Shown: piece by piece, positions 19,303 to 27,643 of the stretch
Numbering within the stretch: the stretch's first letter is position 1
Layout: each line of letters begins with the position of its first letter
DNA from: Hyphomicrobiales bacterium
GTDB taxonomy: Bacteria; Pseudomonadota; Alphaproteobacteria; Rhizobiales; Rhizobiaceae
DNA: 64,000 nucleotides
Assembly: GCA_900471485.1 (NCBI GenBank)
Contig: UCEU01000028.1
Location: 1-64,000, forward strand
Reading direction: 5' to 3'
Notes under the pieces: generated by a model
The model's input: only the letters and a program-made list of their open reading frames with translations
Database searches by the model: none
What the model was told of the DNA's origin: nothing
Translations under genes and position numbers: made by a program

Positions 19303-20058
19303 ATGACTAATCCAAATTTAGACAACGTCCTTGTCCTCATTCCGGCACGCATGGCATCGACCCGGCTGCCTGACAAACCGCTCGCGGATATCTGCGGTCA
19401 GCCGATGATCGTCCAGGTCGCGCGGCGTGCGACAGAGGCGGCGATTGGTCGCGTCGTGGTCGCTGTCGACGATCAGCGCGTCTTCGACGTCGTGAAGGAA
19501 GCCGGCTTCGAAGTCGTCATGACCAGCACGGATCATCAGTCCGGTTCCGACCGTATCTATGAAGCGCTGACGAAGGTCGATCCCGAGGGTAAGGCGCAGT
19601 ACATCGTCAATGTACAGGGCGATCTTCCGACGATCGAGCCGGAAACGGTGCGTGCGTCCCTGCGTCCGCTGCAGGACGAAGCTGTCGATATCGCCACATT
19701 GACGATCGAGATCGACAACGAGGAAGACAAGACGGCGCCGCATATCGTCAAGATCGTCGGCTCGCCGCTGTCCGGCACCCGTCTGAAGGCGCTCTATTTC
19801 ACGCGTGCCACCGCACCTTATGGCAACGGCCCGCTCTATCATCATATCGGCCTCTACACCTATCGTCGCTCGGCATTGGAGCGCTTCGTTGCGCTTGGGC
19901 CCTCCACGCTCGAAAAGCGCGAGTCGCTGGAGCAGTTGCGGGCGCTGGAAGCCGGCATGCGTATCGATGCCGAGATCGTTGACACCGTTCCGCTCGGTGT
20001 CGATACTCCCGCCGACCTTGAAAAGGCACGGCGCATTCTCTCCGCCCAATCGAAATGA
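19303..20058 (+). CDS. kdsB: 3-deoxy-manno-octulosonate cytidylyltransferase (CMP-KDO synthetase)
   Basis: KdsB activates KDO with CTP for lipopolysaccharide inner core synthesis in the cytoplasm. The product is 251 residues. The start VLVLIPARMASTRLPDKPLADI carries the nucleotide-binding R..S.R.P.K motif; TSTDHQSGSDRIYEA, NVQGDLPTIEP (metal-binding Asp) and YHHIGLYTYRRSALERFVALGPSTLEKRESLEQLR are all family hallmarks. It lies 10 bases before pheA and probably shares its message. Confidence 0.95.
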   Translation: MTNPNLDNVLVLIPARMASTRLPDKPLADICGQPMIVQVARRATEAAIGRVVVAVDDQRVFDVVKEAGFEVVMTSTDHQSGSDRIYEALTKVDPEGKAQYIVNVQGDLPTIEPETVRASLRPLQDEAVDIATLTIEIDNEEDKTAPHIVKIVGSPLSGTRLKALYFTRATAPYGNGPLYHHIGLYTYRRSALERFVALGPSTLEKRESLEQLRALEAGMRIDAEIVDTVPLGVDTPADLEKARRILSAQSK

Positions 20059-20068
20059 CGGATCTCCC

Positions 20069-20929
20069 ATGAGCATCAAGACCAACAAAATCGCCTTCCA
20101 GGGCGACTTCGGCGCCAATTCCGACATGGCCTGCCGCGATATGTTTCCTGATATGGATCCGCTACCGTGCCAGACCTTCGAGGATGCCTTCGTGGCGCTG
20201 GAAAGCGGCGATGCCGATCTGGCGATGATCCCGATCGAGAACACCATCGCCGGCCGCGTCGCTGACATCCACCATTTGCTGCCAGAATCGCGCCTCCACA
20301 TCATCGGCGAATATTTCATGCCGATCCGCTTCCAACTCATGGTGCTGCCGGGCGTCACCAAGGACGAGGTCCGCACCGTTCACAGCCACATCCACGCGCT
20401 CGGCCAGTGCCGCAAGATCGTCCGCGCCAATGGCTGGAAGGCCGTCGTTGCCGGCGACACCGCCGGCGCCGCCAAGCTGGTACAGGAAACCGGTGACCGC
20501 TCGATGGCAGCCCTCGCGCCGCGTCTCGCCGCTGACCTCTACAAGCTCGACATCATCGCCGAAAACGTCGAGGACACCGAAGACAACGTTACTCGCTTCG
20601 TTATTCTGTCGCGTGACGAGCAGTGGGCGGAGCGTGCGTCGACGGAAGAAAAGCTGGTCACCACCTTCGTCTTCAACGTCCGCAACATTCCGGCAGCGCT
20701 CTACAAGGCGCTTGGCGGCTTCGCCACCAACAGCATCAACATGACCAAGCTGGAGAGCTATCAGCTCGGCGGCAAGTTCGTCGCCACCCAGTTCTATGCC
20801 GATATCGAGGGTCATCCGAACGACGCAAACGTTCGCCGTGCGCTGGAGGAGTTGCAGTTCTTCTCCGAAAAGGTGCGCATCCTCGGCGTCTACAAGGGCC
20901 ACCCGATGCGCGGACAGCTGCAGAAATGA
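20069..20929 (+). CDS. pheA: Prephenate dehydratase
   Basis: The enzyme makes phenylpyruvate from prephenate in phenylalanine synthesis. The product is 286 residues, a monofunctional dehydratase without a chorismate mutase domain. The catalytic part has IAFQGDFGANSD, IPIENTIAGRV and the TRF motif (NVTRFVIL, near 184), and an ACT domain follows from about 200 (IPAALYKALGGFATNSINMTKLES), which should give feedback inhibition by phenylalanine. An intrinsic terminator follows immediately. Confidence 0.95.
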   Translation: MSIKTNKIAFQGDFGANSDMACRDMFPDMDPLPCQTFEDAFVALESGDADLAMIPIENTIAGRVADIHHLLPESRLHIIGEYFMPIRFQLMVLPGVTKDEVRTVHSHIHALGQCRKIVRANGWKAVVAGDTAGAAKLVQETGDRSMAALAPRLAADLYKLDIIAENVEDTEDNVTRFVILSRDEQWAERASTEEKLVTTFVFNVRNIPAALYKALGGFATNSINMTKLESYQLGGKFVATQFYADIEGHPNDANVRRALEELQFFSEKVRILGVYKGHPMRGQLQK

Positions 20930-20933
20930 AAAA

Positions 20934-20954
20934 GGGCGCCGAGGCGCCCTTTTT
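20934..20954 (+). terminator. Terminator of kdsB-pheA
   Basis: GGGCGCC (20934-20940) and GGCGCCC (20943-20949) are flanked by A5 on the left and T5 (20950-20954) on the right. The A and T flanks make it work in both directions, so it can also end the convergent VOC gene. Confidence 0.85.
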
Positions 20955-20968
20955 AATGCATCTGTAAT

Positions 20969-21337
20969 TTACTTGTCCGGCTCACAGACCCGCAGCCGAT
21001 GTCCGTCTGGATCAAGCACGACGAAGGTCGGCCCGAAGTCGAGATCGGTCAGATCCTGCGCGATCGGCAGATGTCGATCGCGCCAGTCACGGTAAAGGTT
21101 GGAGACCCCGTTTTCACCCGGCACCATGAAGGCGATCTCGGCCCTGCTGCCGATTGCCGAGGGACGTGGCATCACGCTGCTCAGTCGCCACAGGCCGAGC
21201 GTGAAGCCGCCGTCGAGCGCGAAGGCGACGAAGTTGGGCGCCGCGGCGACCGGTTCGCGATTAAGCAGCGCCTTGTAGAACGAAGCGCTCTCGGCGGGAT
21301 CTCTGACATAAAGAATGATGAGGTTCGGGCTGTTCAT
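20969..21337 (-). CDS. VOC family protein (glyoxalase/bleomycin resistance-like)
   Basis: The product is 122 residues. It has the two beta-alpha-beta-beta-beta halves of the vicinal oxygen chelate fold: NLIILYVRDPAESASFYKALLN at the start and FVVLDPDGHRLRVCEP at the end. The substrate is unknown. It is the last of five minus-strand genes starting at the HIT gene. Confidence 0.87.
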   Translation of the reverse strand: MNSPNLIILYVRDPAESASFYKALLNREPVAAAPNFVAFALDGGFTLGLWRLSSVMPRPSAIGSRAEIAFMVPGENGVSNLYRDWRDRHLPIAQDLTDLDFGPTFVVLDPDGHRLRVCEPDK

Positions 21338-21424
21338 GATGGTGTCCCTCGTGCTGAAAATGGGCGTGATGGTACTACCGCCGCCGGCATGCCGGCAGCG
21401 TTGGAAAGACTCCGATAAAAAGGC

Positions 21425-21664
21425 TTAGGGGCGTCGGTTCACCGTTCGCGCGCGTGGCTGCTCCAGTCGATCACAATCGATGTCCCGTCGCAGGTTCTCG
21501 GACATCGATTGTGGATCGAGGCGCGGCGTTTCGCTTCGCCTCATGTTGCGCGATGCGTTCTGCATCATGCGCAGCATCAGCGATTGCGGGTACCATGTGT
21601 CGGATGCGGCTTCGTCGGAACGCAGAGCGCCGCGCGGTGTCTGGCAAGTGTTCAGGCTCGTCAT
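21425..21664 (-). CDS. Small hypothetical protein (79 residues)
   Basis: The ATG at 21664 is preceded by GAGGA at six bases, which supports translation. The product is hydrophilic and Arg/Ser-rich (TPRGALRSDEAASDTWYPQSLMLRMMQNASRNMRRSE) with no transmembrane helix and no family I recognise. It lies between the WYL regulator (51 bases) and the VOC gene (87 bases) on the same strand. Confidence 0.55.
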   Translation of the reverse strand: MTSLNTCQTPRGALRSDEAASDTWYPQSLMLRMMQNASRNMRRSETPRLDPQSMSENLRRDIDCDRLEQPRARTVNRRP

Positions 21665-21715
21665 GGCAGGTCCTCTTGTTTCGATGAACCCACAATAGCG
21701 CCACACACTGTCAGT

Positions 21716-22420
21716 TTATGGCAGTAGTGTTTTCTGTTCGCGCGGTTCGATTTCGCGCTCGCGCCACTCCTGCAGCAACACGGCGCGGCGGCGGGGATAG
21801 CGCGTTTCCTGCGGGATCATTTCGACGATGCGATCGGTACGGAAATGACGGTAATCCTGTCGCAGCTCGCACCAGGCGACCACCATCCGGACCTGCTCGG
21901 TGTAGCTTATGGCAAAAGGCCAGACGTTGCGGATCGAGACCGCACCGCCTTCGTCGGTGTAGGTCAGCTTCAGCACCCGCTCGCCGCGGATCGCCTTTCT
22001 TATGACGCCGAGGTCGGCCTTGCTGGCGATCGGCGGCCGCATGTGGATGAGGAGAGGGGAGGTCTCGATCTCGTCGCGGATTTCGCGCGGCAGCACGTCG
22101 GCGATCTTGGCCAGCGCATCCGCACCCGCCGCCGCCAGGCGCGGATCGGCGGCGCGCGCCACCCAGCGTGATCCGAGCACCAGCGCCTCGATCTCGTCCT
22201 GCGAAAACATCATCGGCGGCAGCATGAAGCCCGGCCTGAGGATATAGCCGATGCCCGGCTCACCTTCGATCAGTGCACCCTGCGCCTGCAGGCTGGCGAT
22301 ATCACGATAGAGCGTGCGGATGCTGACGCCGGTTTCCTCGGCAAGCATCGAGCCGCTCACCGGCCGCCGGTAGCGGCGCAGCGTTTGCAGCAATGTCAGC
22401 AGGCGTTCGGAGCGAGCCAT
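21716..22420 (-). CDS. YafY-type transcriptional regulator (HTH plus WYL domain)
   Basis: The product is 234 residues. An N-terminal helix-turn-helix (LLQTLRRYRRPVSGSMLAEETGVSIRTLYRDIASLQAQGALI) is followed by a WYL domain, about 135-225, a ligand- or nucleic acid-binding module. Many such regulators control a neighbouring VOC gene, so the small gene and VOC gene downstream are likely targets. It starts 9 bases after the nudC stop. Confidence 0.9.
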   Translation of the reverse strand: MARSERLLTLLQTLRRYRRPVSGSMLAEETGVSIRTLYRDIASLQAQGALIEGEPGIGYILRPGFMLPPMMFSQDEIEALVLGSRWVARAADPRLAAAGADALAKIADVLPREIRDEIETSPLLIHMRPPIASKADLGVIRKAIRGERVLKLTYTDEGGAVSIRNVWPFAISYTEQVRMVVAWCELRQDYRHFRTDRIVEMIPQETRYPRRRAVLLQEWREREIEPREQKTLLP

Positions 22421-22429
22421 GGTCTTGGC

Positions 22430-23389
22430 CTACTTTTTCCACTCCACCCAGTCGCGCATCAGGCGATGGGCGATGGCGCCCTTCGGCGGTGGCGCCTTGC
22501 CTGTTGTGCCGGGACGTTCGAGCATCTCGATCGTTTCCTCGCGGGTAAACCAGCGGCAGTCCTCGAGCTCCTGCTCGTCGCGGGTGATGTCGCGTGATCT
22601 GGCCTCGGCATAGCACCCGATCATCAGCGTGTGCGGCATCGGCCAGGGCTGGGAAGCGTGGTAGCGGATGCGCCCGGTATGGATGCCGGATTCCTCCAGC
22701 GTCTCGCGGCGCACGGCGTTCTCGATCGTCTCGCCGGGCTCGACGAAGCCGGCGAGGCAGGAATACATGCCCGGCGCGAAATGCGGCCCGCGACCGAGCA
22801 GGCAGAGATCGCGCTCCTCGTCCACGGTCAGCATGATCACCACGGGGTCCGTTCGCGGGAAGATCATGTGCTCGCATGCGGAGCAGACGCGCTTGTAGCC
22901 GCCGATCCGCATCTCCATCGCCGAGCCGCAGCGGCCGCAGAACTTGTTGTCGCTGTTCCAGCGGATCAGGCTGGCGCCCTGGGCAAACTCGCCGAGCAGG
23001 ACTTCGTCGAGCAGCATGTCGCGATAGAGCGACCGGCCGTCGGCGGGCTTGTACTGGCTGGAAAGCTCTTCTTCCGACACGGCGACCGGCACGGCCAGCC
23101 GGGGCTCGCCTGTCTTGCGATAGCCGAGCAGAACGGTCTCGTCCCAGTTCGGCTTCAGGTCCTTCAGCTCGTAGCGCGCGAACAGCGGATCGAGCACCTG
23201 GCCGTCATGCTTGAGCACCAGCTTGTCACCGCTGAAGGCGAAGATATGGGTTCCGTCCTTCGCCAGCGCCTCGTCGACCGAGCTCTCGTTGCGATGCTCG
23301 GAATCGCGAACCAGGTCGTTGGCGGCGAATGCTGTCAGATTGCTGGGTTCCGGATGGGGTACATCCGAATCGAAAAGCGAACGGCTCAT
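22430..23389 (-). CDS. nudC: NADH pyrophosphatase (NudC), Nudix hydrolase
   Basis: The enzyme cleaves NADH to NMNH and AMP and in bacteria also removes NAD caps from RNA. The product is 319 residues. A zinc ribbon (CGRCG...CSAC near 151-170) precedes the Nudix box GFVEPGETIENAVRRETLEESG, and SQPWPMPHTLM is the NADH-specific SQPWPFPxS motif. Its ATG overlaps the HIT-family stop (ATGA). Confidence 0.94.
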   Translation of the reverse strand: MSRSLFDSDVPHPEPSNLTAFAANDLVRDSEHRNESSVDEALAKDGTHIFAFSGDKLVLKHDGQVLDPLFARYELKDLKPNWDETVLLGYRKTGEPRLAVPVAVSEEELSSQYKPADGRSLYRDMLLDEVLLGEFAQGASLIRWNSDNKFCGRCGSAMEMRIGGYKRVCSACEHMIFPRTDPVVIMLTVDEERDLCLLGRGPHFAPGMYSCLAGFVEPGETIENAVRRETLEESGIHTGRIRYHASQPWPMPHTLMIGCYAEARSRDITRDEQELEDCRWFTREETIEMLERPGTTGKAPPPKGAIAHRLMRDWVEWKK

Positions 23390-23796
23390 GATGTAAGGGC
23401 TTCCCGCAACGTCTTTATCAGTTGATCTCGTTTCGCGTCGTCATAGGCTTCCGGCTTGCCGTATCCCCAAACGGGGCCAGGCCAGTTGGCATCGCCCTCG
23501 AAACGCGCGATCACATGAACATGAAGCTGGCGGACGATGTTGCCAATAGCCGCGACGTTGATTTTTGTCGCACCGGTCACCGTCTTCAACGCCGAAGCGA
23601 CCATCTCGGTCTCGAATGTCAGCATCACCTGGTCGAGCGGCGTGAGCTCGAAAATCTCGGTGATATCGGCGCGGCGCGGCACCATGATGAGCCACGGCCA
23701 ACGACAGTCCTTGGATAGTCTGAGGTCGCAGAGCCCCGTCCGCATGATGCTGATGCTGTCATTCGCGAGCCGGTGGTCGAGTTCGAATGCGTCCAA
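23386..23796 (-). CDS. HIT family protein with TTG start
   Basis: The product is 136 residues. The HIT motif is RQLHVHVIAR near residue 92; the first histidine of the usual triad is Gln here, as in many proteobacterial relatives, while the nucleophile and following His remain. HIT proteins hydrolyse nucleotide conjugates. No ATG fits: AGGAGG stands eight bases before a TTG at 23796 (TTGGACGCATTC), and the frame further upstream runs through a T-rich promoter and into the ffs gene. The TTG is therefore the likely start. Confidence 0.85.
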   Translation of the reverse strand: MDAFELDHRLANDSISIMRTGLCDLRLSKDCRWPWLIMVPRRADITEIFELTPLDQVMLTFETEMVASALKTVTGATKINVAAIGNIVRQLHVHVIARFEGDANWPGPVWGYGKPEAYDDAKRDQLIKTLREALTS

Positions 23797-23847
23797 CGGG
23801 TATTCCTCCTGATTTTTCCAGAGGCTAGCAGTTTTTTTTGAGCTTGG

Positions 23848-23876
23848 CTTGCTTTTGATCGCGATATTGCCGATAT
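23848..23876 (+). promoter_or_regulatory. Promoter of ffs
   Basis: CTTGCT (23848-23853), a 17-base spacer and CGATAT (23871-23876) match the rhizobial CTTGAC-N17-CTATAT pattern. The start of transcription would be about seven to nine bases later, where the SRP RNA begins. Confidence 0.7.
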
Positions 23877-23884
23877 GTGCCTTC

Positions 23885-23980
23885 GGGAGGTTGGTGGTGG
23901 ACGAGCCACTCGCCAACCGGGTCAGGTCCGGAAGGAAGCAGCCCTAACGAGCCAGGCACGGGTCATCGTGCCAGCCTCCC
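23885..23980 (+). ncRNA. ffs: Signal recognition particle 4.5S RNA
   Basis: The conserved apical core GGTCAGGTCCGGAAGGAAGCA, with the Ffh-binding asymmetric loop and the GGAA tetraloop region, is at about 23920-23940. The ends pair as GGGAGGTTGG (23885-23894) with CCAGCCTCCC (23971-23980), giving a hairpin of about 96 nt, the short proteobacterial type without an Alu domain. With Ffh it targets membrane proteins to the translocon. Exact ends are inferred from pairing. Confidence 0.93.
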
Positions 23981-24029
23981 ACCCTTCTCTCCATCCTTTG
24001 CCCGAAGAGTTCGGGCGTTAAGCAGGGCG

Positions 24030-25895
24030 ATGAGCGACACCGAGCGACAATCACCAGATGCCGCCTCGACAGGCACCGGATACCGGGTGCTGGCACGCAA
24101 ATACCGCCCCAAGGATTTCACGGATCTGATGGTCGGCCAGGAGCCGATGGTCCAGACCCTGACCAACGCCTTCGAGACCGGCCGTATCGCGCAAGCCTAC
24201 ATGCTGACCGGCGTTCGCGGGGTCGGCAAGACGACGACCGCCCGCATCCTGGCACGCGCACTGAATTACAAGACGGCCGAGATCGACAAGCCGACGATCG
24301 ATCTCAGGGTTCCCGGCGAACACTGCCAGGCAATCATGGAAGGTCGCCATGTCGATGTCATCGAGATGGACGCCGCCTCGCACACCGGTATCGACGATAT
24401 CAGAGAGATCATCGAGCAGGTGCGCTACCGCCCGGTGTCGGCGCGCTACAAGGTCTACATCATCGACGAAGTGCACATGCTCTCGACGCAGGCCTTCAAT
24501 GGCTTGCTGAAGACGCTTGAGGAGCCGCCGGAGCATGTGAAGTTCATCTTCGCGACCACCGAAATCCGCAAAGTACCGATCACGGTCCTGTCGCGCTGCC
24601 AGCGCTTCGATCTCCGCCGCATCAGCGCGTCCGATCTCGTCGGCCTGTTCACCACGATCGCATCGAAGGAGGGCATCGATGCCGAGCCTGATGCGCTGGC
24701 GATGATCGCGCGCGCGGCCGAAGGCTCCGCCCGTGACGGCCTTTCGCTGCTCGACCAGGCGATCGCCCACGGCGGTGGTGCCGTTCTCACCGAATCCGTC
24801 CGCGGCATGCTCGGCCTTGCCGATCGTGCTCGCATCGTCGATCTGTTCCAGCATGTGGTCAAAGGCGACGTGGCGTCGGTACTTTCGGAATTCGAAAGCC
24901 AGTACGATGCCGGCGCCAATCCTGTCGCCGTGCTAACCGACCTTGCCGATTTCACCCACCTGGTCACCCGCCTGAAATTCGTGCCTGATGGCGCCAACGA
25001 TCCTTCGCTCAGCGAAATCGAGCGCACCAAGGCTGCCGAGTTTGCCCAGAGCGTCGCGGTGACCACGCTGTCGCGCATCTGGCAGATGCTGCTGAAGGGC
25101 ATTCCCGAAGCTGAAGCCTCGTCGCGCCCGGCCGGTGCGGCTGAAATGGTGCTGATCCGTCTTGCGCATGCCGCGCATCTGCCGGCGCCTGAGGACGCGG
25201 CTCGCCGGCTCGCCGAGTTCTCCGAGAACGGCGGCGGAACACGACCATCGGCGCCATCTGGCAATGGCGGCGGCGGTGCCACGGTCAATTATCAGGGCAA
25301 CGTCATGGCCCGCGGCAGCGAAGCGGTCGCGCCGCGCCCGCAATCCTCCGGTCCCACCGCCATGCTGCGCGCCGTGCCCAATCCCAACCCGCAGGCGATC
25401 CCGGTCGGTCGCACCGAGGCCGAAGCGCCGGCGCCGCTCGTATCCGTCAAGTCCATCAGCGATATCGTCGATCTCGCCGGCGAAAAGCGCGACGTGAAGA
25501 TCAAGGCGCTGGTGCGCAATTTCGTCCGTCCCGTTCGCGTCGAACCCGGAATTCTCGACGTCAATCTGACGGATGGTGCTCCCGGCACCCTGCTCAACGA
25601 GCTGGCGGTCAAGCTCAAGGAATGGACCGGCATCCACTGGATCGTCAGCCTCAGCCGCGATCAGGGCCAGCCGACCATGGTGGAAGCCGAGGCCAACGCC
25701 AAGGCGCAGCAGGTCAGCGATGCGCGCCAGGATCCCGACGTAGCAGCCATCCTCTCGCAGTTTCCTGGCGCCAAGATCATCGACGTCCGCGTCAGGGCGC
25801 CGGCGCCCGAGGAAGATGAAGGTACGGTTCAGGCACCCGCGGTGGCTGAATCCGAAGAGGGCGATATCCTGCCCGGCGACGACATAGAATTCTAA
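24030..25895 (+). CDS. dnaX: DNA polymerase III subunit gamma/tau
   Basis: DnaX is the clamp-loader ATPase and organiser of the replisome. The product is 621 residues. Walker A GVRGVGKT is near residue 54, the DEVH-type Walker B is YIIDEVHMLST, and sensor 1 is FATTE. The cysteine-rich zinc module of E. coli DnaX is largely missing: only one Cys (GEHC) remains in the corresponding segment. The C-terminal third has a Pro/Gly-rich linker and a tau-type tail. The start is the ATG at 24030 downstream of ffs. Confidence 0.94.
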   Translation: MSDTERQSPDAASTGTGYRVLARKYRPKDFTDLMVGQEPMVQTLTNAFETGRIAQAYMLTGVRGVGKTTTARILARALNYKTAEIDKPTIDLRVPGEHCQAIMEGRHVDVIEMDAASHTGIDDIREIIEQVRYRPVSARYKVYIIDEVHMLSTQAFNGLLKTLEEPPEHVKFIFATTEIRKVPITVLSRCQRFDLRRISASDLVGLFTTIASKEGIDAEPDALAMIARAAEGSARDGLSLLDQAIAHGGGAVLTESVRGMLGLADRARIVDLFQHVVKGDVASVLSEFESQYDAGANPVAVLTDLADFTHLVTRLKFVPDGANDPSLSEIERTKAAEFAQSVAVTTLSRIWQMLLKGIPEAEASSRPAGAAEMVLIRLAHAAHLPAPEDAARRLAEFSENGGGTRPSAPSGNGGGGATVNYQGNVMARGSEAVAPRPQSSGPTAMLRAVPNPNPQAIPVGRTEAEAPAPLVSVKSISDIVDLAGEKRDVKIKALVRNFVRPVRVEPGILDVNLTDGAPGTLLNELAVKLKEWTGIHWIVSLSRDQGQPTMVEAEANAKAQQVSDARQDPDVAAILSQFPGAKIIDVRVRAPAPEEDEGTVQAPAVAESEEGDILPGDDIEF

Positions 25896-25916
25896 GGACC
25901 AAGAAGGAGTATGGCG

Positions 25917-26240
25917 ATGCGCGACATCATGGGCATGATGGGCAAAGTCAAGGAAATGCAGGCCAAGATGGAGCAGATGCAGGCGGAGATCGCCGAGCTC
26001 TCCGTCGAAGGCAAGTCCGGTGGTGGTCTGGTCACCGTCACCGTTACCGGCAAGGGCGAAATGAAGGGCCTGAAGATCGATCCGTCGCTCTTCAAGGAAG
26101 ACGACGTCGAAATCCTCGAAGACCTGATCGTTGCTGCCCACAAGGACGCCAAGGACAAGGCGGACGCCGTTGCCGCGGAAAAGACCAAGGCGCTGACCGC
26201 AGGCCTGCCGATCCCGCCCGGCTTCAAGATGCCGTTCTGA
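25917..26240 (+). CDS. YbaB/EbfC family nucleoid-associated protein
   Basis: The product is 107 residues, forming a small DNA-binding dimer. The start MRDIMGMMGKVKEMQAKMEQMQAEI is the long N-terminal helix, and PGFKMPF is the usual tail. Two ATGs compete: AAGGAG is one base before 25911 but seven before 25917, so 25917 is chosen. It sits between dnaX and, beyond two genes, recR, an arrangement kept in many bacteria (dnaX-ybaB-recR). Confidence 0.92.
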   Translation: MRDIMGMMGKVKEMQAKMEQMQAEIAELSVEGKSGGGLVTVTVTGKGEMKGLKIDPSLFKEDDVEILEDLIVAAHKDAKDKADAVAAEKTKALTAGLPIPPGFKMPF

Positions 26241-26250
26241 TCGGCCAGAA

Positions 26251-26290
26251 GGTTTCAATCTGAAACCAGGGCGGCGCCGTTGGGCGCCGC
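26251..26290 (+). terminator. Double hairpin after ybaB
   Basis: GGTTTCA/TGAAACC (26251-26257 with 26261-26267) is followed by GCGGCGCC/GGCGCCGC (26271-26278 with 26283-26290). The pair lies between ybaB and the convergent DUF992 gene and probably ends transcription, although no strong T run follows. Confidence 0.55.
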
Positions 26291-26310
26291 GCTTGTTCCC
26301 GACGATCGGC

Positions 26311-26850
26311 CTATTTCGCGTGCTGCGAGCTGTGCCGTTTCGTCGTCTTGACGGGCTTGGCCGGCGGTGGCGGCGGCTCCCAGGTCAGGATCATGTTGGC
26401 GACGCCGGCCGCCACGCTGAGACCCGCGGTTCCCTCCGCCGAAACCGGTTGCAGCGCGATCGAACCGTTGAACCCGCCGAACAGCACATTGGCACCCAGT
26501 CCAAGCCCAAGTGTCGCGTTGGCTGCAACACCGGAATAGCTGCCCTGCAGTGCACCGTCTATGCGGTTCGTCGGCGCGTAGACCAGCCAGCTTAGGCCGC
26601 CGCCGCTGAGAGCGCCGATATCGATCCCAAGCTTGGTGATGGTTCCCGTATAGTGTTCGTTCGGTCCGGGTGAGGACGGCGTGAAGACGCACTGAAGAGT
26701 GCGTTTGGAGCCGACGATAACACCGAAACCGGCGGAGATATTGCAGCCGAGCGCTCCCGCCTTGACCCGTGCGGCAGCCGGCGTCGCCGACAATATGGCA
26801 GTGGCTGTCAAGGCGATCATCACTGTCGTGGAAAGTCTTCCGATAAACAT
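26311..26850 (-). CDS. Exported DUF992 domain protein
   Basis: The product is 179 residues. A signal peptide (LSTTVMIALTATAILSATPAAA) precedes a domain with the DUF992 pattern: GALGCNISAGFGVIVGSKRTLQCVFTP, HYTGTITKLGIDIG, LSWLVYAP and a glycine-rich second half. The two cysteines may form a disulphide in the periplasm. The tail is Pro-rich and then basic (PPPPPAKPVKTTKRHSSQHAK). The function is unknown. Confidence 0.85.
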   Translation of the reverse strand: MFIGRLSTTVMIALTATAILSATPAAARVKAGALGCNISAGFGVIVGSKRTLQCVFTPSSPGPNEHYTGTITKLGIDIGALSGGGLSWLVYAPTNRIDGALQGSYSGVAANATLGLGLGANVLFGGFNGSIALQPVSAEGTAGLSVAAGVANMILTWEPPPPPAKPVKTTKRHSSQHAK

Positions 26851-26966
26851 GCGAGCCTCCTTAGATTTACACCCCGTGCGTGAAAACTAGGAGGATCGCT
26901 TTCATCAGCAAGTGGAGATATATGGAAATCGCTAACTGAAGGCCTCTGGCCGGTCTCTCGTGCTGG

Positions 26967-27587
26967 TCACTGGTTCTGAGCTTCCAAAACGGCGCGCAGC
27001 TTGTAATGGATCGGTGCCGCCAGATACCGCGCGCGGTCGTCAGCCGATAGTCTCCTGCCGAATGTCGCCATCATCTCCGGCATCGTCACTTTGGCGCCGG
27101 CAAACGCCTGGTACTCGACCGGAGCATCTGCCGTCACCGTGCCGCCTTGGATCACGCGGCAATAGATGCCCGGCCGGCCGGCTTTCGTGTAGCGCTTGAC
27201 GAACATTGGGTCGCCCATCTTCGCCGCGAAGGTGGCGCAGGGAATGCGGGCCGAGGTGACTTCGAGAACAAGATCGCCGGCTATGAACCGGTCGCCTACC
27301 GCCACGCCACGGTTATCAAGTCCGTCCACGACGAGATTTTCGCCGAACGTGCCGGGCGCAAGCACTCGGCCGAGTTCGCTCGACCACCAGTCGAGCGTCA
27401 GGCTGCCCTCGATATAGACGGCCTGGTCGACGCCGCCATGATGCTTGCGGTTGCAGATGGCATCCCCGAGCAAGCCCTCGGCATCGACGATCACGCTGCC
27501 GCCCGTGGCATGCTTGTTGATGCCTGTCTTGTAGCTCTTTCCGGGCAGGCGCTCGGCATCGCCGGTGCACACGGCAAGGATTTTCAT
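26967..27587 (-). CDS. MOSC domain protein (molybdenum cofactor sulfurase C-terminal type)
   Basis: The product is 206 residues from the ATG at 27587, preceded by GGAAGG. GLLGDAICNRKHHGGVDQAVYIE and the PGTFGENLVVDGL and CRVIQGG stretches are typical of stand-alone MOSC proteins of the YiiM type, which in E. coli take part in reduction of N-hydroxylated purines. A conserved Cys (IPCATF) may hold a sulfur or cofactor. It is divergent from recR with 56 bases between. Confidence 0.87.
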   Translation of the reverse strand: MKILAVCTGDAERLPGKSYKTGINKHATGGSVIVDAEGLLGDAICNRKHHGGVDQAVYIEGSLTLDWWSSELGRVLAPGTFGENLVVDGLDNRGVAVGDRFIAGDLVLEVTSARIPCATFAAKMGDPMFVKRYTKAGRPGIYCRVIQGGTVTADAPVEYQAFAGAKVTMPEMMATFGRRLSADDRARYLAAPIHYKLRAVLEAQNQ

Positions 27588-27643
27588 CGTCGCGCCTTCC
27601 TGAGACGTTTCCGTTTTCTCGACATATGGGCTAAGAACCGCAC

